A DNA stretch of 64,000 nucleotides from Streptomyces sp. ATexAB-D23. GTDB lineage: Bacteria > Actinomycetota > Actinomycetes > Streptomycetales > Streptomycetaceae. Positions 18,424-27,419 of the stretch are shown here, one piece after another (the stretch's first letter is position 1; each line of letters begins with the position of its first letter). A program made the translations under genes and the position numbers. The stretch spans positions 111,565-175,564 of the forward strand of contig NZ_KB892008.1 in assembly GCF_000373645.1 (NCBI RefSeq), in the 5' to 3' direction. The notes under the pieces were generated by a model. The model searched no databases, was not told the origin of the DNA, and saw only the letters and a list, made by a program, of their open reading frames with translations.

Positions 18424-19365
18424 ACTAACGACCCCTGCCGCCAGGGCCTTCGCCGCGTCCCGGACCAGCGGGTGGTCGCCCGCGGCGCCGGAATCGCCGT
18501 CGGGCTTCGTCGTCAGCACCGCCAGGACCACCGGCGCCCCCTCGGGCGTCCACGCGATCCCCACGTCGTTGCACGAGGCGTACGAGCCGCCGCCGGTCTT
18601 GTCCGCGACCGTCCACTCCACCGGCAGCCCGGCCCGGAAGCGGGTGCCGCTCGTCCGGCAGTTCAGCAGCCACCCGGTCAGCCGTTCCCGGTCCCCGGGC
18701 TCCAGCACGTTCCCCAGGACGAGCCGCGCGTAGTCACGGGCGATCGCGGCGGGGCTCGTCGTGTCCGTGACCCGGCCCGGCTCGGCGGAGTTGAGCTCGG
18801 GCTCCCAGCGGTCCAGCCGGGTCACCCCGTCGCCCAGCGAGCGGGCGAAACGCGTGACCGTGCCGGGGCCGCCCAGCTCGCGCAGCAACAGATTGGCGGC
18901 GGTGTTGTCGCTGTCGCCGATGGCCGCGTCGCACAGCCGGGCGACGCTCAGCCCGTTCGCGATGTTCTCCGGGGTGTTCGTGATGGGCGAATCGGAGACG
19001 CAGTCCGCCCCGGTGTAGTGGATCACCTTGTCCAGGACCTCCCCGTCCCGGTCCAGGTCCCGCAGGACGGCCGCAGCGGCGAGCGTCTTGAAGGTGGACA
19101 GCATGGGGAAGCGCTCGTCGGCCCGGTGGCGGACCGCGACCCCGGTGGCCACGTTGTACGCGAAGGCCCCGACGCGGGCGCCGTGCACCCGCTCCAGCTC
19201 GCGCAGCCGGGCCGTCGTGGAAGCGGACGCACGCGCGGTCGCCGCCCGAGCGGGTCCCGCGCCGAGCAGCAGCGCCCCGGCGGCGCCCGCGCCGCCGAGC
19301 GTGAGCAGCCCGCGGCGGCTGGGGGTCGCGGTGCCGGTACGGATTAAGCGTGAGGTGGGCAGCAT
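18421..19365 (-). CDS. bla: class A beta-lactamase, Tat-exported
   Basis: This serine beta-lactamase hydrolyses penicillins outside the membrane. The 314-residue precursor has a Tat-like signal (SRRGLLTLGG, hydrophobic stretch, AGPARA; cleavage near 41). All class A elements are present: Ser90-x-x-Lys93 (STFK), Ser152-Asp-Asn (SDN), Glu188 in EPELN, and Lys256-Thr-Gly (KTGGGS). GGAG lies 9 nt before the ATG; the open frame upstream has no start with a ribosome site. The downstream MFS gene may form an operon with it. Confidence 0.97.
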   Translation of the reverse strand: MLPTSRLIRTGTATPSRRGLLTLGGAGAAGALLLGAGPARAATARASASTTARLRELERVHGARVGAFAYNVATGVAVRHRADERFPMLSTFKTLAAAAVLRDLDRDGEVLDKVIHYTGADCVSDSPITNTPENIANGLSVARLCDAAIGDSDNTAANLLLRELGGPGTVTRFARSLGDGVTRLDRWEPELNSAEPGRVTDTTSPAAIARDYARLVLGNVLEPGDRERLTGWLLNCRTSGTRFRAGLPVEWTVADKTGGGSYASCNDVGIAWTPEGAPVVLAVLTTKPDGDSGAAGDHPLVRDAAKALAAGVVS

Positions 19366-19507
19366 GGTCTTCGTCTCCTTCGTGAGCCGGCTCCTTGCCG
19401 GAAACCCCACGCTACGGCGGGGCTCCGGCAATGCCCGCCCCTTTCCCCCGCCCCGGCGGGCCCCGGCCGCCCGTGGAGCAGTGGCGCGGGTACGGGACAA
19501 TGGGGCC

Positions 19508-20656
19508 ATGACCACGCTCGCCCCCTCGCCCCCGCTGCTCCGCATCGGCCCGCACACCGTGCAGCCGCCGGTGGTCCTGGCCCCCATGGCCGGCATCACC
19601 AACGCCCCCTTCCGCACGCTGTGCCGGGAGTTCTCGGGCGGCAAGGGGCTGTTCGTCAGCGAGATGATCACGACGAGGGCGCTGGTCGAGCGCAACGAGA
19701 AGACCATGCAGCTCATCCACTTCGACGCGAGCGAGACCCCCCGCTCCATCCAGCTGTACGGAGTGGACCCGGCCACCGTCGGCAAGGCGGTCCGCATGAT
19801 CGTCGACGAGAACCTGGCCGACCACATCGACCTGAACTTCGGCTGCCCCGTCCCCAAGGTCACCCGCAAGGGCGGCGGCTCGGCCCTCCCGTACAAGCGG
19901 CCGCTGCTGCGCGCGATCCTGCACGAGGCCGTCTCGCAGGCCGGGGACCTGCCCGTCACCATCAAGATGCGCAAGGGCATCGACGACGACCACCTCACCT
20001 TCCTCGACGCCGGCCGGATCGCCGTGGAGGAGGGCGTCACGGCCGTCGCCCTGCACGGTCGTACGACCGCCCAGCACTACGGCGGCACCGCCGACTGGGA
20101 GGCCATCGCCCGCCTCAAGGAGCACGTCCCGGAGATCCCGGTCCTCGGCAACGGCGACATCTGGTGCGCGGACGACGCCCTGCGCATGATGCGTGAGACC
20201 GGCTGCGACGGCGTGGTCGTGGGGCGCGGCTGCCTGGGCCGCCCCTGGCTGTTCGGCGATCTGGTCAGCGCGTTCGAGGGGACGGCGACGAGGCAGGCGC
20301 CCACGCTGCGCACCGTCGCGGACGTCATGCTGCGGCACGCGACGCTGCTGGGGGAGTGGATCGGGGACGAGGCCCGGGGCGTGATCGACTTCCGCAAGCA
20401 CGTGGCCTGGTACCTCAAGGGCTTCGCGGTCGGCTCCGAGATGCGCAAGAAGCTGGCGGTCACTTCCTCGCTGGAGGAACTCGGGTCCCAGCTCCAGGAG
20501 CTGGACCTGGACCAGCCCTGGCCGGACGGCGCCGACGGGCCGCGCGGGCGCACCTCGGGCAACAACCGGGTGGCCCTTCCGGACGGCTGGCTGAAGGACC
20601 CGTACGACTGCGCGGGCATCGGCGCCGACGCGGAGCTGGACACCTCCGGGGGCTGA
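19508..20656 (+). CDS. dusB: tRNA dihydrouridine synthase
   Basis: This FMN-dependent enzyme reduces specific uridines in the D-loop of tRNA. The 382-residue TIM-barrel protein starts its FMN site with VVLAPMAGITNAPFR. It carries the catalytic cysteine in DLNFGCPVPKVTRKGGGSAL (near residue 117) and the GNGDIW and VVVGRGCLGRPW phosphate-binding segments. A C-terminal helical tRNA-binding domain follows (about 285-382). The start ATG matches the family N-terminus. It is followed by a strong terminator. Confidence 0.95.
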   Translation: MTTLAPSPPLLRIGPHTVQPPVVLAPMAGITNAPFRTLCREFSGGKGLFVSEMITTRALVERNEKTMQLIHFDASETPRSIQLYGVDPATVGKAVRMIVDENLADHIDLNFGCPVPKVTRKGGGSALPYKRPLLRAILHEAVSQAGDLPVTIKMRKGIDDDHLTFLDAGRIAVEEGVTAVALHGRTTAQHYGGTADWEAIARLKEHVPEIPVLGNGDIWCADDALRMMRETGCDGVVVGRGCLGRPWLFGDLVSAFEGTATRQAPTLRTVADVMLRHATLLGEWIGDEARGVIDFRKHVAWYLKGFAVGSEMRKKLAVTSSLEELGSQLQELDLDQPWPDGADGPRGRTSGNNRVALPDGWLKDPYDCAGIGADAELDTSGG

Positions 20657-21233
20657 GGCCGAGAGAGCGGTGTGACGGGAGGGCACGGGGTGCCCTCCCG
20701 TTCTTCTTGCCCTCCTCCCGCACCATCCGCTCATCTGAGCGCTCCGTGGGGCGTAAATCGGGCTGCGCATCCTTGAATCGGCGCTCTGTGTACACGTATT
20801 GCCCAGGGTTCTGTCTCTGTGTAAGCGAATTCTCTGCGCGCAGTTACCAAACGGGTGTCCGGATGGTGACATCTGAGCGGCCATTCCGGAGTGATTCTCG
20901 CCACTCTGAGAGTGTCTACGCTCTGATGAGCGCGAAAATGAGGGCTGCACTTCTCAAATGATGGCACTGGGTGCCAGGTATCTCTACTTTGATCGATCGA
21001 GGTTTTGGCTACTTTCAGCCACCGAACCACCGGGATCGGGGTGCTCTCCGTAATTCTGTGTACGAGTCCTGAACGCAGTGATCCATGGGGCCCGTCGACC
21101 GGGTGACTTTCGATCTGCTGGCGGACGGGTGGTTACGGCCCCACGACGCGCAAGTGGACGTACCCACGCACCTTCGATCTGGGTATGTTCCTCGCCGTCA
21201 GGGCAGCCACCGCGTCTTCGAGGAGTCGAGACC
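20657..21233. other. 577-bp non-coding region upstream of ppdK
   Basis: Apart from the dusB terminator this stretch holds no credible gene. It is clearly richer in A and T than its surroundings (about 20,740-21,060). CACTCT-G-AGAGTG (20902-20914) is a perfect small inverted repeat, and GGCAC-TGG-GTGCC lies near 20965. TTCGATCTG occurs twice (about 21109 and 21172); the second copy is followed by GGTATGTT, a plausible -10 region for ppdK about 45 nt before the start. A small RNA or a long regulated leader is possible but cannot be shown. Confidence 0.4.
20675..20701 (+). terminator. terminator after dusB
   Basis: ACGGGAGGGCA and TGCCCTCCCGT form an 11-bp stem with a 5-base loop, followed by TCTTCTT. 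Confidence 0.8.
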
Positions 21234-23945
21234 GTGTCGGAAAACAGTGATGTGCAGAAGTTCGTCTACGACTTCACCGAAGGCAACAAGGAACTGAAGG
21301 ACCTGCTCGGCGGGAAGGGGGCCAACCTCGCCGAGATGACCAACCTCGGTCTCCCCGTCCCTCCCGGGTTCACCATCACCACCGAGGCCTGCAAGGTCTA
21401 CCTGGAGAGCGGCGAGGAGCCGGCGGCGCTCCGCGACGAGGTGAGTGCGCACCTCGGCGCCCTGGAGACGCGGATGGGCAAGAGGCTCGGCCAGGCCGAC
21501 GACCCGCTGCTGGTCTCGGTCCGCTCGGGCGCCAAGTTCTCGATGCCCGGGATGATGGACACGGTCCTCAACATCGGCCTCTCCGACGCCTCCGTCGTGG
21601 GCCTCGCCGACCAGGCCGGTGACGAGCGGTTCGCGTGGGACTCCTACCGCCGCCTCATCCAGATGTTCGGCAAGACCGTCCTCGGGGTCGACGGCGACCT
21701 CTTCGAGGAGGCGCTGGAGGCCGCGAAGGAGGCCAAGGGCGTCACCGTCGACGTGGACCTCGACGCGGCCGACCTGAAGAAGCTGGTCGAGCAGTTCAAG
21801 AAGATCGTCACCCGCGACGCGGGCCGCGACTTCCCGCAGGACGCGCGCGAGCAGATGGACCTGGCCATAAAGGCGGTCTTCGACTCGTGGAACACCGACC
21901 GGGCCAAGCTCTACCGCCGCCAGGAGCGCATCCCCGGCGACCTCGGCACCGCCGTCAACGTCTGCTCGATGGTCTTCGGCAACCTCGGCCCCGACTCCGG
22001 TACGGGCGTCGCCTTCACCCGTGACCCGGCCAGCGGCCACCAGGGCGTCTACGGCGACTACCTCCAGAACGCGCAGGGCGAGGACGTCGTCGCGGGCATC
22101 CGCAACACCGTGCCGCTCGCCGAGCTGGAGCAGATCGACAAGAACTCCTACGACCAGCTGCTCAAGATCATGGAGACGCTGGAGACCCACTACAAGGATC
22201 TCTGCGACATCGAGTTCACCATCGAGCGCGGCCACCTGTGGATGCTCCAGACCCGGGTCGGCAAGCGCACCGCCGGTGCCGCCTTCCGCATCGCCACCCA
22301 GCTGGTGGACCAGGGGCTGATCGACGAGGCCGAGGCCCTTCAGCGGGTCAACGGGGCGCAGCTGGCGCAGCTGATGTTCCCGCGCTTCGACGACACCGCC
22401 AAGACCCGGCGGCTCGGCCGGGGCATCGCCGCCTCGCCGGGCGCGGCGGTCGGCAAGGCGGTCTTCGACTCGTACACCGCCGTCAAGTGGTCCCGCTCCG
22501 GCGAGAAGGTCATCCTGATCCGCCGCGAGACCAACCCGGACGACCTGGACGGCATGATCGCCGCCGAGGGCATCCTGACCTCGCGCGGCGGCAAGACCTC
22601 GCACGCCGCCGTCGTCGCCCGGGGCATGGGAAAGACCTGTGTCTGCGGCGCCGAGGAGATCGAGGTCGACACCAAGCGCCGCCGGCTGACGGTCGGCGAC
22701 ACCGTGGTGGAGGAGGGCGACCTCGTCTCCGTCGACGGCTCCACCGGCAAGGTGTACCTCGGTGAGGTCCCCGTCGTGCCGTCCCCGGTCGTCGAGTACT
22801 TCGAGGGCCGGATGCACGCGGGCGCCGACGACGCCGACGAGCTGGTCGCGGCCGTGCACCGGATCATGGCGTACGCGGACCGGGTGCGCCGGCTGCGGGT
22901 GCGGGCCAACGCCGACAGCGCCGAGGACGCGCTGCGGGCCCGCCGCTTCGGCGCCCAGGGCATCGGGCTGTGCCGCACCGAGCACATGTTCCTCGGCGAG
23001 CGCCGCGAGATGGTCGAGAAGCTGATCCTGGCCGACACCGACCAGGAGCGCGAGACGGCCCTGGAGCAGCTGCTGCCGCTCCAGAAGGCGGACTTCATCG
23101 AGCTGTTCGAGGCGATGGACGGGCTGCCGGTCACCGTACGGCTGCTGGACCCGCCGCTGCACGAGTTCCTGCCCGACATCACCGAGCTGTCGGTGCGGGT
23201 GGCGCTCGCGGAGTCCCGCAAGGACGCCAACGAGAACGACCTGCGGCTGCTCCAGGCCGTGCACAAGCTGCACGAGCAGAATCCGATGCTGGGTCTGCGC
23301 GGGGTCCGCCTCGGGCTGGTCATCCCCGGTCTGTTCGCCATGCAGGTGCGGGCCATCGCCGAGGCGGCCGCCGCCCGTAAGAACGCCAAGGGCGACCCGC
23401 GCGCCGAGGTCATGATCCCGCTCGTCGGCACGGTCCAGGAGCTGGAGATCGTCCGCGAGGAGGCGGACCGGGTCATCGCCGAGGTGGAGGCCGCCACCGG
23501 CACCGACCTCAGGCTGAAGATCGGCACGATGATCGAGCTGCCGCGCGCCGCGCTGACGGCGGGGCAGATCGCGGAGGCGGCGGAGTTCTTCTCCTTCGGC
23601 ACCAACGACCTGACCCAGACGGTGTGGGGTTTCTCCCGCGACGACGTGGAGGCCTCGTTCTTCACCGCGTACCTGGAGAAGGGCATCTTCGGGGTCTCGC
23701 CGTTCGAGACGATCGACAAGGACGGCGTCGGCTCGCTCGTACGCAGTGCCGTGGCGGCCGGCCGCGCCACCCGTCCCGACCTGAAGCTGGGCATCTGCGG
23801 GGAGCACGGGGGTGACCCCGAGTCGGTGCACTTCTTCCACGAGGCGGGCCTCGACTACGTCTCCTGCTCGCCGTTCCGCATTCCGGTGGCGCGGCTGGAA
23901 GCGGGCCGGGCGGCCGCCGGGCCGCGGGGCAGCGACAGCCGCTGA
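21234..23945 (+). CDS. ppdK: pyruvate, phosphate dikinase
   Basis: It interconverts pyruvate, ATP and phosphate with phosphoenolpyruvate, AMP and pyrophosphate, linking glycolysis to gluconeogenesis. The 903-residue protein has an N-terminal ATP-grasp domain (GGKGANLAEM near 25), a central swivelling phosphohistidine domain with His457 in GGKTSHAAVVARGMGK, and a C-terminal PEP-binding TIM barrel (CRTEHMFLGERR; FSFGTNDLTQTVWGFSRDD). The GTG start has AGGAG upstream and fits the family N-terminus (FVYDFTEGNKELKDLLGGKG). Two tandem hairpins follow. Confidence 0.97.
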   Translation: MSENSDVQKFVYDFTEGNKELKDLLGGKGANLAEMTNLGLPVPPGFTITTEACKVYLESGEEPAALRDEVSAHLGALETRMGKRLGQADDPLLVSVRSGAKFSMPGMMDTVLNIGLSDASVVGLADQAGDERFAWDSYRRLIQMFGKTVLGVDGDLFEEALEAAKEAKGVTVDVDLDAADLKKLVEQFKKIVTRDAGRDFPQDAREQMDLAIKAVFDSWNTDRAKLYRRQERIPGDLGTAVNVCSMVFGNLGPDSGTGVAFTRDPASGHQGVYGDYLQNAQGEDVVAGIRNTVPLAELEQIDKNSYDQLLKIMETLETHYKDLCDIEFTIERGHLWMLQTRVGKRTAGAAFRIATQLVDQGLIDEAEALQRVNGAQLAQLMFPRFDDTAKTRRLGRGIAASPGAAVGKAVFDSYTAVKWSRSGEKVILIRRETNPDDLDGMIAAEGILTSRGGKTSHAAVVARGMGKTCVCGAEEIEVDTKRRRLTVGDTVVEEGDLVSVDGSTGKVYLGEVPVVPSPVVEYFEGRMHAGADDADELVAAVHRIMAYADRVRRLRVRANADSAEDALRARRFGAQGIGLCRTEHMFLGERREMVEKLILADTDQERETALEQLLPLQKADFIELFEAMDGLPVTVRLLDPPLHEFLPDITELSVRVALAESRKDANENDLRLLQAVHKLHEQNPMLGLRGVRLGLVIPGLFAMQVRAIAEAAAARKNAKGDPRAEVMIPLVGTVQELEIVREEADRVIAEVEAATGTDLRLKIGTMIELPRAALTAGQIAEAAEFFSFGTNDLTQTVWGFSRDDVEASFFTAYLEKGIFGVSPFETIDKDGVGSLVRSAVAAGRATRPDLKLGICGEHGGDPESVHFFHEAGLDYVSCSPFRIPVARLEAGRAAAGPRGSDSR

Positions 23946-23968
23946 CGCGGCACCCAGCACTGATTCCG

Positions 23969-24008
23969 CGGCCGCCGGTTCGTCCGGCCCTCACCGAACC
24001 GGCGGCCG
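23969..24008 (+). terminator. first hairpin after ppdK
   Basis: A 14-bp stem, CGGCCGCCGGTTCG with CGAACCGGCGGCCG, with a 12-base loop starts 24 bases after the ppdK stop. Confidence 0.7.
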
Positions 24009-24023
24009 ACGCGGAATTCCGGA

Positions 24024-24056
24024 GGCGGCGGCACCCTGTGCGGGGGTGCCGCCGCC
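24024..24056 (+). terminator. second hairpin after ppdK
   Basis: A 13-bp stem, GGCGGCGGCACCC with GGGTGCCGCCGCC, and a 7-base loop, in tandem with the preceding hairpin. Confidence 0.65.
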
Positions 24057-24173
24057 TTGTCGTACCCGCCCCCGAGTCGTTGTCATGTCCGGGTAATTCC
24101 TACTCCGGCCGACAGTCGGGTTACCAGCGTCCATTGCTTCGTTTAATACGCAAAGAAATCGGTCCGAACGAAC

Positions 24174-24215
24174 CGGGGTGCGGCCCATGGATCCCCATCC
24201 ATGGGCCGCACCCCG
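24174..24215. terminator. 18-bp-stem hairpin in the ppdK to HTH gap
   Basis: Bases 24174-24191 pair perfectly with 24198-24215 around a 6-base loop. It may be a third terminator or insulate the next gene from ppdK read-through. Confidence 0.6.
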
Positions 24216-24457
24216 CTTACCCCCATCGAGTGCGGAGCCGCACCATTGCCAACCGCCGCCGAACGAGCAAAACCCCCCACGGCCTTCACTCGCTCTTCCG
24301 GTGGCTCCGGAATCGCACCCGACGTCGTACAGCCTTTCGTCCGGCGGCGGGTCGGGGCGAGACGTTTCACCTCTGGCCGAAACCCCGTGGTGACGTGCTG
24401 TTACGGTTCGCATACTCTTGCGAGGGGGGAATTGCAGGTGCAAGGGGTGGGAGTTCG

Positions 24458-25462
24458 GTGCTGCGTATCCATGTCTCCGGATGGGACCTTTCCAAGGTGC
24501 GGATGGCCGCCGGGCCCGACGCGCTGTGGGAGACCATTCTCAGCTTTCACCGGCTGAGGGACCGGAGGGCTTCCGCGGTGTTCGGAAAATGGCGCACGGA
24601 AACCCGCCCCCGGCTGAGCGGTGAAGTGCGTCTGCTGTCCGCGGTGGTTCCGCCGCGCGGATATTTCCCCGACTTTCTGACGCCTTCTCAGGAAAGCGCG
24701 GAACCACTCGCTCTCGACGCCGGAATGGAGGCCGTGCGCGCGACCCCGCCCGAGCGGCTGCGGGCCGAAATCGCGATGGTGGACGACCGGACCGCGCCCG
24801 GCGCCCGGCGCACGGCCCGGCGCGCCCGGCTCGAACCGCTGCGCGAGGGCTGCGACGCGCACCTGGGCCGGCTCGTCGGCGCCCTGCGGGACTACCACCG
24901 CGCAGCCGTCGAGCCGTACTGGCCGCACATCCAGTCCGCCGTCGAAGCCGACCGCGTCATCCGGGGCCGCGCACTCCTGGACGGCGGCACCAACGAGCTG
25001 CTCGCCTCGCTCCCGCCCGTGATCCGCTGGCGGGCGCCCGTCCTGGAGGCGGACTACCCCGTCGACCGCGATCTCCACCTGGACGGGCGGGGCCTGCTCC
25101 TCCAGCCCTCGTACTTCTGCCGGGGCACGCCCGTCGTCCTGCGCGACCCCCTGCTCCCGCCCGTCCTCGTCTACCCGGTCGCCCACCCCGCGGCCCCCGC
25201 CTTCGCCGAACCCGGCCCCTGGCTCGGCCGGCTCCTGGGCCAGACCCGCTCCACGGTCCTGCGGGCCATCGGCGACGGCTGCACGACCAGCGAACTGGCC
25301 CGCCGCGCCGGGGTCTCCCTCGCCTCGGCCAGCCAGCACGCCTGCGTGCTGCGCGAGGCCGGGCTCGTCCACACCCTGCGGCACGGCAGCTCGGTCCTGC
25401 ACACCCTGACCCCGCTCGGCGGCTCACTGCTGCGGGGCGGGGCGCCGCTCGCGGTGACCTGA
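24458..25462 (+). CDS. winged helix-turn-helix (ArsR-like) transcriptional regulator
   Basis: The 334-residue protein is of a kind common in Streptomyces. It has a long N-terminal region starting LRIHVSGWDLSKVRMAAGPDALWE, where hydrophobic and aromatic residues suggest a ligand pocket. A C-terminal winged helix (about 255-325) follows: RSTVLRAIGDGCTTSELARRAGVSLASASQHACVLREAGLV. The GTG start is preceded by GGGGTGGGAG. No neighbour points to a regulon or effector. The open frame continues upstream through the non-coding gap and is rejected there. Confidence 0.85.
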   Translation: MLRIHVSGWDLSKVRMAAGPDALWETILSFHRLRDRRASAVFGKWRTETRPRLSGEVRLLSAVVPPRGYFPDFLTPSQESAEPLALDAGMEAVRATPPERLRAEIAMVDDRTAPGARRTARRARLEPLREGCDAHLGRLVGALRDYHRAAVEPYWPHIQSAVEADRVIRGRALLDGGTNELLASLPPVIRWRAPVLEADYPVDRDLHLDGRGLLLQPSYFCRGTPVVLRDPLLPPVLVYPVAHPAAPAFAEPGPWLGRLLGQTRSTVLRAIGDGCTTSELARRAGVSLASASQHACVLREAGLVHTLRHGSSVLHTLTPLGGSLLRGGAPLAVT

Positions 25463-25628
25463 GCGCCCCGGCGGTTTTCCGTCCGGCGCCGCGCGGAAAG
25501 GATCTGCCGCCCGCCACCGATGAGTTTCCGGCGGTGCGGGCGTCTACCTGTCGACACCTGTTCGACGGACACGCATCCCGTACGCCGGACGACGCACACG
25601 GAACACGCACCGAGAGAGTGAGACGGCC

Positions 25629-26039
25629 ATGGCTCAGATGATCTTCGTGAACCTGCCGGTCAAGGACCTGGAGACGGCCAAGGGCTTCTTCGGCAAGCTG
25701 GGCTACTCCTTCAACCCGCAGTTCAGCGACGAGCGCACCGCCTGTCTCGTCATCAGCGACACGATCTTCGCGATGCTGCTCCAGGAGGAGCGCTTCAGGG
25801 ACTTCACCAAGAAGGAGATCGCGGACGCGTCGACGTCCACCGAGGTGATCCTCGCGCTCAGCGCGGACAGCCGCGAGAAGGTGGACGAACTGGCCGACGC
25901 CGCCCTCGCGAACGGCGGATCGCCCGCCAACGAGCCGCAGGACCTCGGCTTCATGTACGGCCGGTCCTTCCAGGACCCCGACCACCACATCTGGGAGGTC
26001 GTCTGGATGGACCCGTCCGCCGTCGAGGACCAGGGCTGA
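25629..26039 (+). CDS. VOC-superfamily (glyoxalase/dioxygenase-fold) protein
   Basis: The 136-residue protein has the paired beta-alpha-beta-beta-beta modules of the vicinal oxygen chelate fold. FVNLPVKDLETAKGFFGKLGY opens module 1, and YGRSFQDPDHHIWEVVWMD ends module 2 with the His and Glu expected at the metal site. Members include lactoylglutathione lyases, dioxygenases and resistance proteins; the substrate here is unknown. It is convergent with the SDR gene, whose stop lies 9 bases away. Confidence 0.85.
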   Translation: MAQMIFVNLPVKDLETAKGFFGKLGYSFNPQFSDERTACLVISDTIFAMLLQEERFRDFTKKEIADASTSTEVILALSADSREKVDELADAALANGGSPANEPQDLGFMYGRSFQDPDHHIWEVVWMDPSAVEDQG

Positions 26040-26048
26040 GTCCGGGGC

Positions 26049-26978
26049 TCAGGCCCCGGGCACCGCGAACGTCACCCCGGTCAGCTGCTCCGACGCCACC
26101 CACAGCCGCTCACCCGCCACGTCGCTGCGCGTCCAGCCGGCCCGCCAGGACGGGCGGGGCGCGCCGCGCCACCCCAGCAGCCGCGGCCCGGTGAACGAGT
26201 CGGGGCGCACGCCCGGCGCGGTGGCCGCGTACAGGGTGGGCAGGGCGCCGGCCGAAGCGGGCTGGGCTATGACGCGGTTGCCGAGCTCCATGACCCGCTC
26301 CGCCAGCCTGCGGTTCTCCATCCGGGCGCCCGCCGTCTGGAGGTTGGTCGACGCGTACCCGGGGTGCGCGGCGGCGGCGACCAGAGCGCTGCCGGCCGCC
26401 GCCGCCCGCCGGGCCAGCTCATGGACGAACAGCAGGTTGGCGGTCTTCGAGCGCCCGTAGGCGATCCAGCGGCGGTAGTCGCGCTCGCTGTTGAGGTCGC
26501 CCATGTCGATGTCGGCCAGCGCGTGCAGCCCGCTGGAGACGCTCACCACCCGCGCGCCCGGGGTGGCCAGCAGCTTCGGCAGCAGCAGCCCGGTGAGCGC
26601 GAAGTGCCCCAGGTGGTTGACGCCGAACTGGGTCTCGAAACCGTCGGCCGTCCGCCCGTAAGGCAGGGCCATCACCCCGGCGTTGTTGATCAGCAGGTCG
26701 AGCCGGTCCGCCCGGTAGCCCGCCGCGAACTCGCGTACGGACGACAGATCGGCCAGGTCCAGCGCGGCGAACTCCACGTCCGCGCCCCGCACCGCGTACC
26801 GGATGCGGTCCGCCGCCTCCTTGCCGCGCCGCTCGTCACGGCAGGCGAGCAGTACCCGCGCGCCGCTGCGGGCCAGCTCCCGCGCGGTGATCAGCCCGAT
26901 CCCGCTGTTGGCTCCCGTCACCACGGCCCTGCGGCCGCTCTGGTCCGGGATGTCGCGCGCGTTCCAGCCCTGGTTCAT
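26049..26978 (-). CDS. short-chain dehydrogenase/reductase
   Basis: The 309-residue NAD(P)-dependent oxidoreductase shows the Rossmann motif TGANSGIG (near residue 20), NNAG (near 93), a catalytic Ser in VSSGLHA and the YGRSK active site (near 165). The length and the RDERRGKEAADRIR segment after the second strand resemble the retinol-dehydrogenase/WW-oxidoreductase-like subgroup, which prefers NADP. The substrate is unknown. It starts with ATG about 80 bases from the nirD stop and is transcribed alone. Confidence 0.9.
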   Translation of the reverse strand: MNQGWNARDIPDQSGRRAVVTGANSGIGLITARELARSGARVLLACRDERRGKEAADRIRYAVRGADVEFAALDLADLSSVREFAAGYRADRLDLLINNAGVMALPYGRTADGFETQFGVNHLGHFALTGLLLPKLLATPGARVVSVSSGLHALADIDMGDLNSERDYRRWIAYGRSKTANLLFVHELARRAAAAGSALVAAAAHPGYASTNLQTAGARMENRRLAERVMELGNRVIAQPASAGALPTLYAATAPGVRPDSFTGPRLLGWRGAPRPSWRAGWTRSDVAGERLWVASEQLTGVTFAVPGA

Positions 26979-27059
26979 GGATCAAGCGTACGACCGGGGC
27001 CCGGGGCGGCCGGAAGGGCCCGTTCAGAGGTTCTTCCGGCCGCCGGCGCGTGCGGGCGG

Positions 27060-27419
27060 TCAGTCCGCCCGGACCTCGAAGACCGGCACACGGACCTCGT
27101 CGTCGTCCAGACAGGCGCCCGTCGCCAGGTCGAAGCGCTGCTTCAGGAGCGGCGAGGCGACGAAGGGCCGCCCGCCGTCCGAGCCGACCAGGCCGCGCGA
27201 GAGGACGTAGGCGCCGGTGAACGGGTCCCGGTTGTCGATCGCGTACGTCCGCCCCGCCCGGTCCACGAACAGCGCGACCTGACGCCCGTCCGGGAGGAGG
27301 GCGGCGACCCCGCGGCCCGGGGTCAGCCGCGAGCGGTCGCAGACCGTGACCCAGCCGTCCCCGGTGGCGAGTCGGACGGCCCGGGTGCTCCGCGCGGTCT
27401 CCATCGTCTGCGTCGTCAT
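27060..27419 (-). CDS. nirD: assimilatory nitrite reductase small subunit
   Basis: The 119-residue Rieske-fold protein lacks the Rieske cysteine and histidine ligands, as in other NirD small subunits. Segments GVAALLPDGRQVALF and YAIDNRDPFTGAYVLSRG are typical. It partners NirB in reducing nitrite to ammonium with NADH in the cytoplasm. The ATG overlaps the nirB stop as TGATG, so translation is coupled. Confidence 0.93.
   Translation of the reverse strand: MTTQTMETARSTRAVRLATGDGWVTVCDRSRLTPGRGVAALLPDGRQVALFVDRAGRTYAIDNRDPFTGAYVLSRGLVGSDGGRPFVASPLLKQRFDLATGACLDDDEVRVPVFEVRAD

Larger units (their letters stand above)
23946..24457. other. 512-bp non-coding region between ppdK and the HTH gene
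   Basis: It holds three hairpins, annotated separately, and a stretch of lower GC (about 24,080-24,170 and 24,235-24,450). CATACT about 45 nt before the next start is a possible -10. No protein-coding pattern is seen. Confidence 0.4.

Noticed and set aside
20731..21030. 99-codon minus-strand frame in the region upstream of ppdK
   Set aside because: Third-position GC is far below that of real genes in this window and no homology is apparent.
21198..23960. 920-codon open frame antisense to ppdK
   Set aside because: It is a shadow of ppdK with Arg/Gly/Val-biased composition and no domains.
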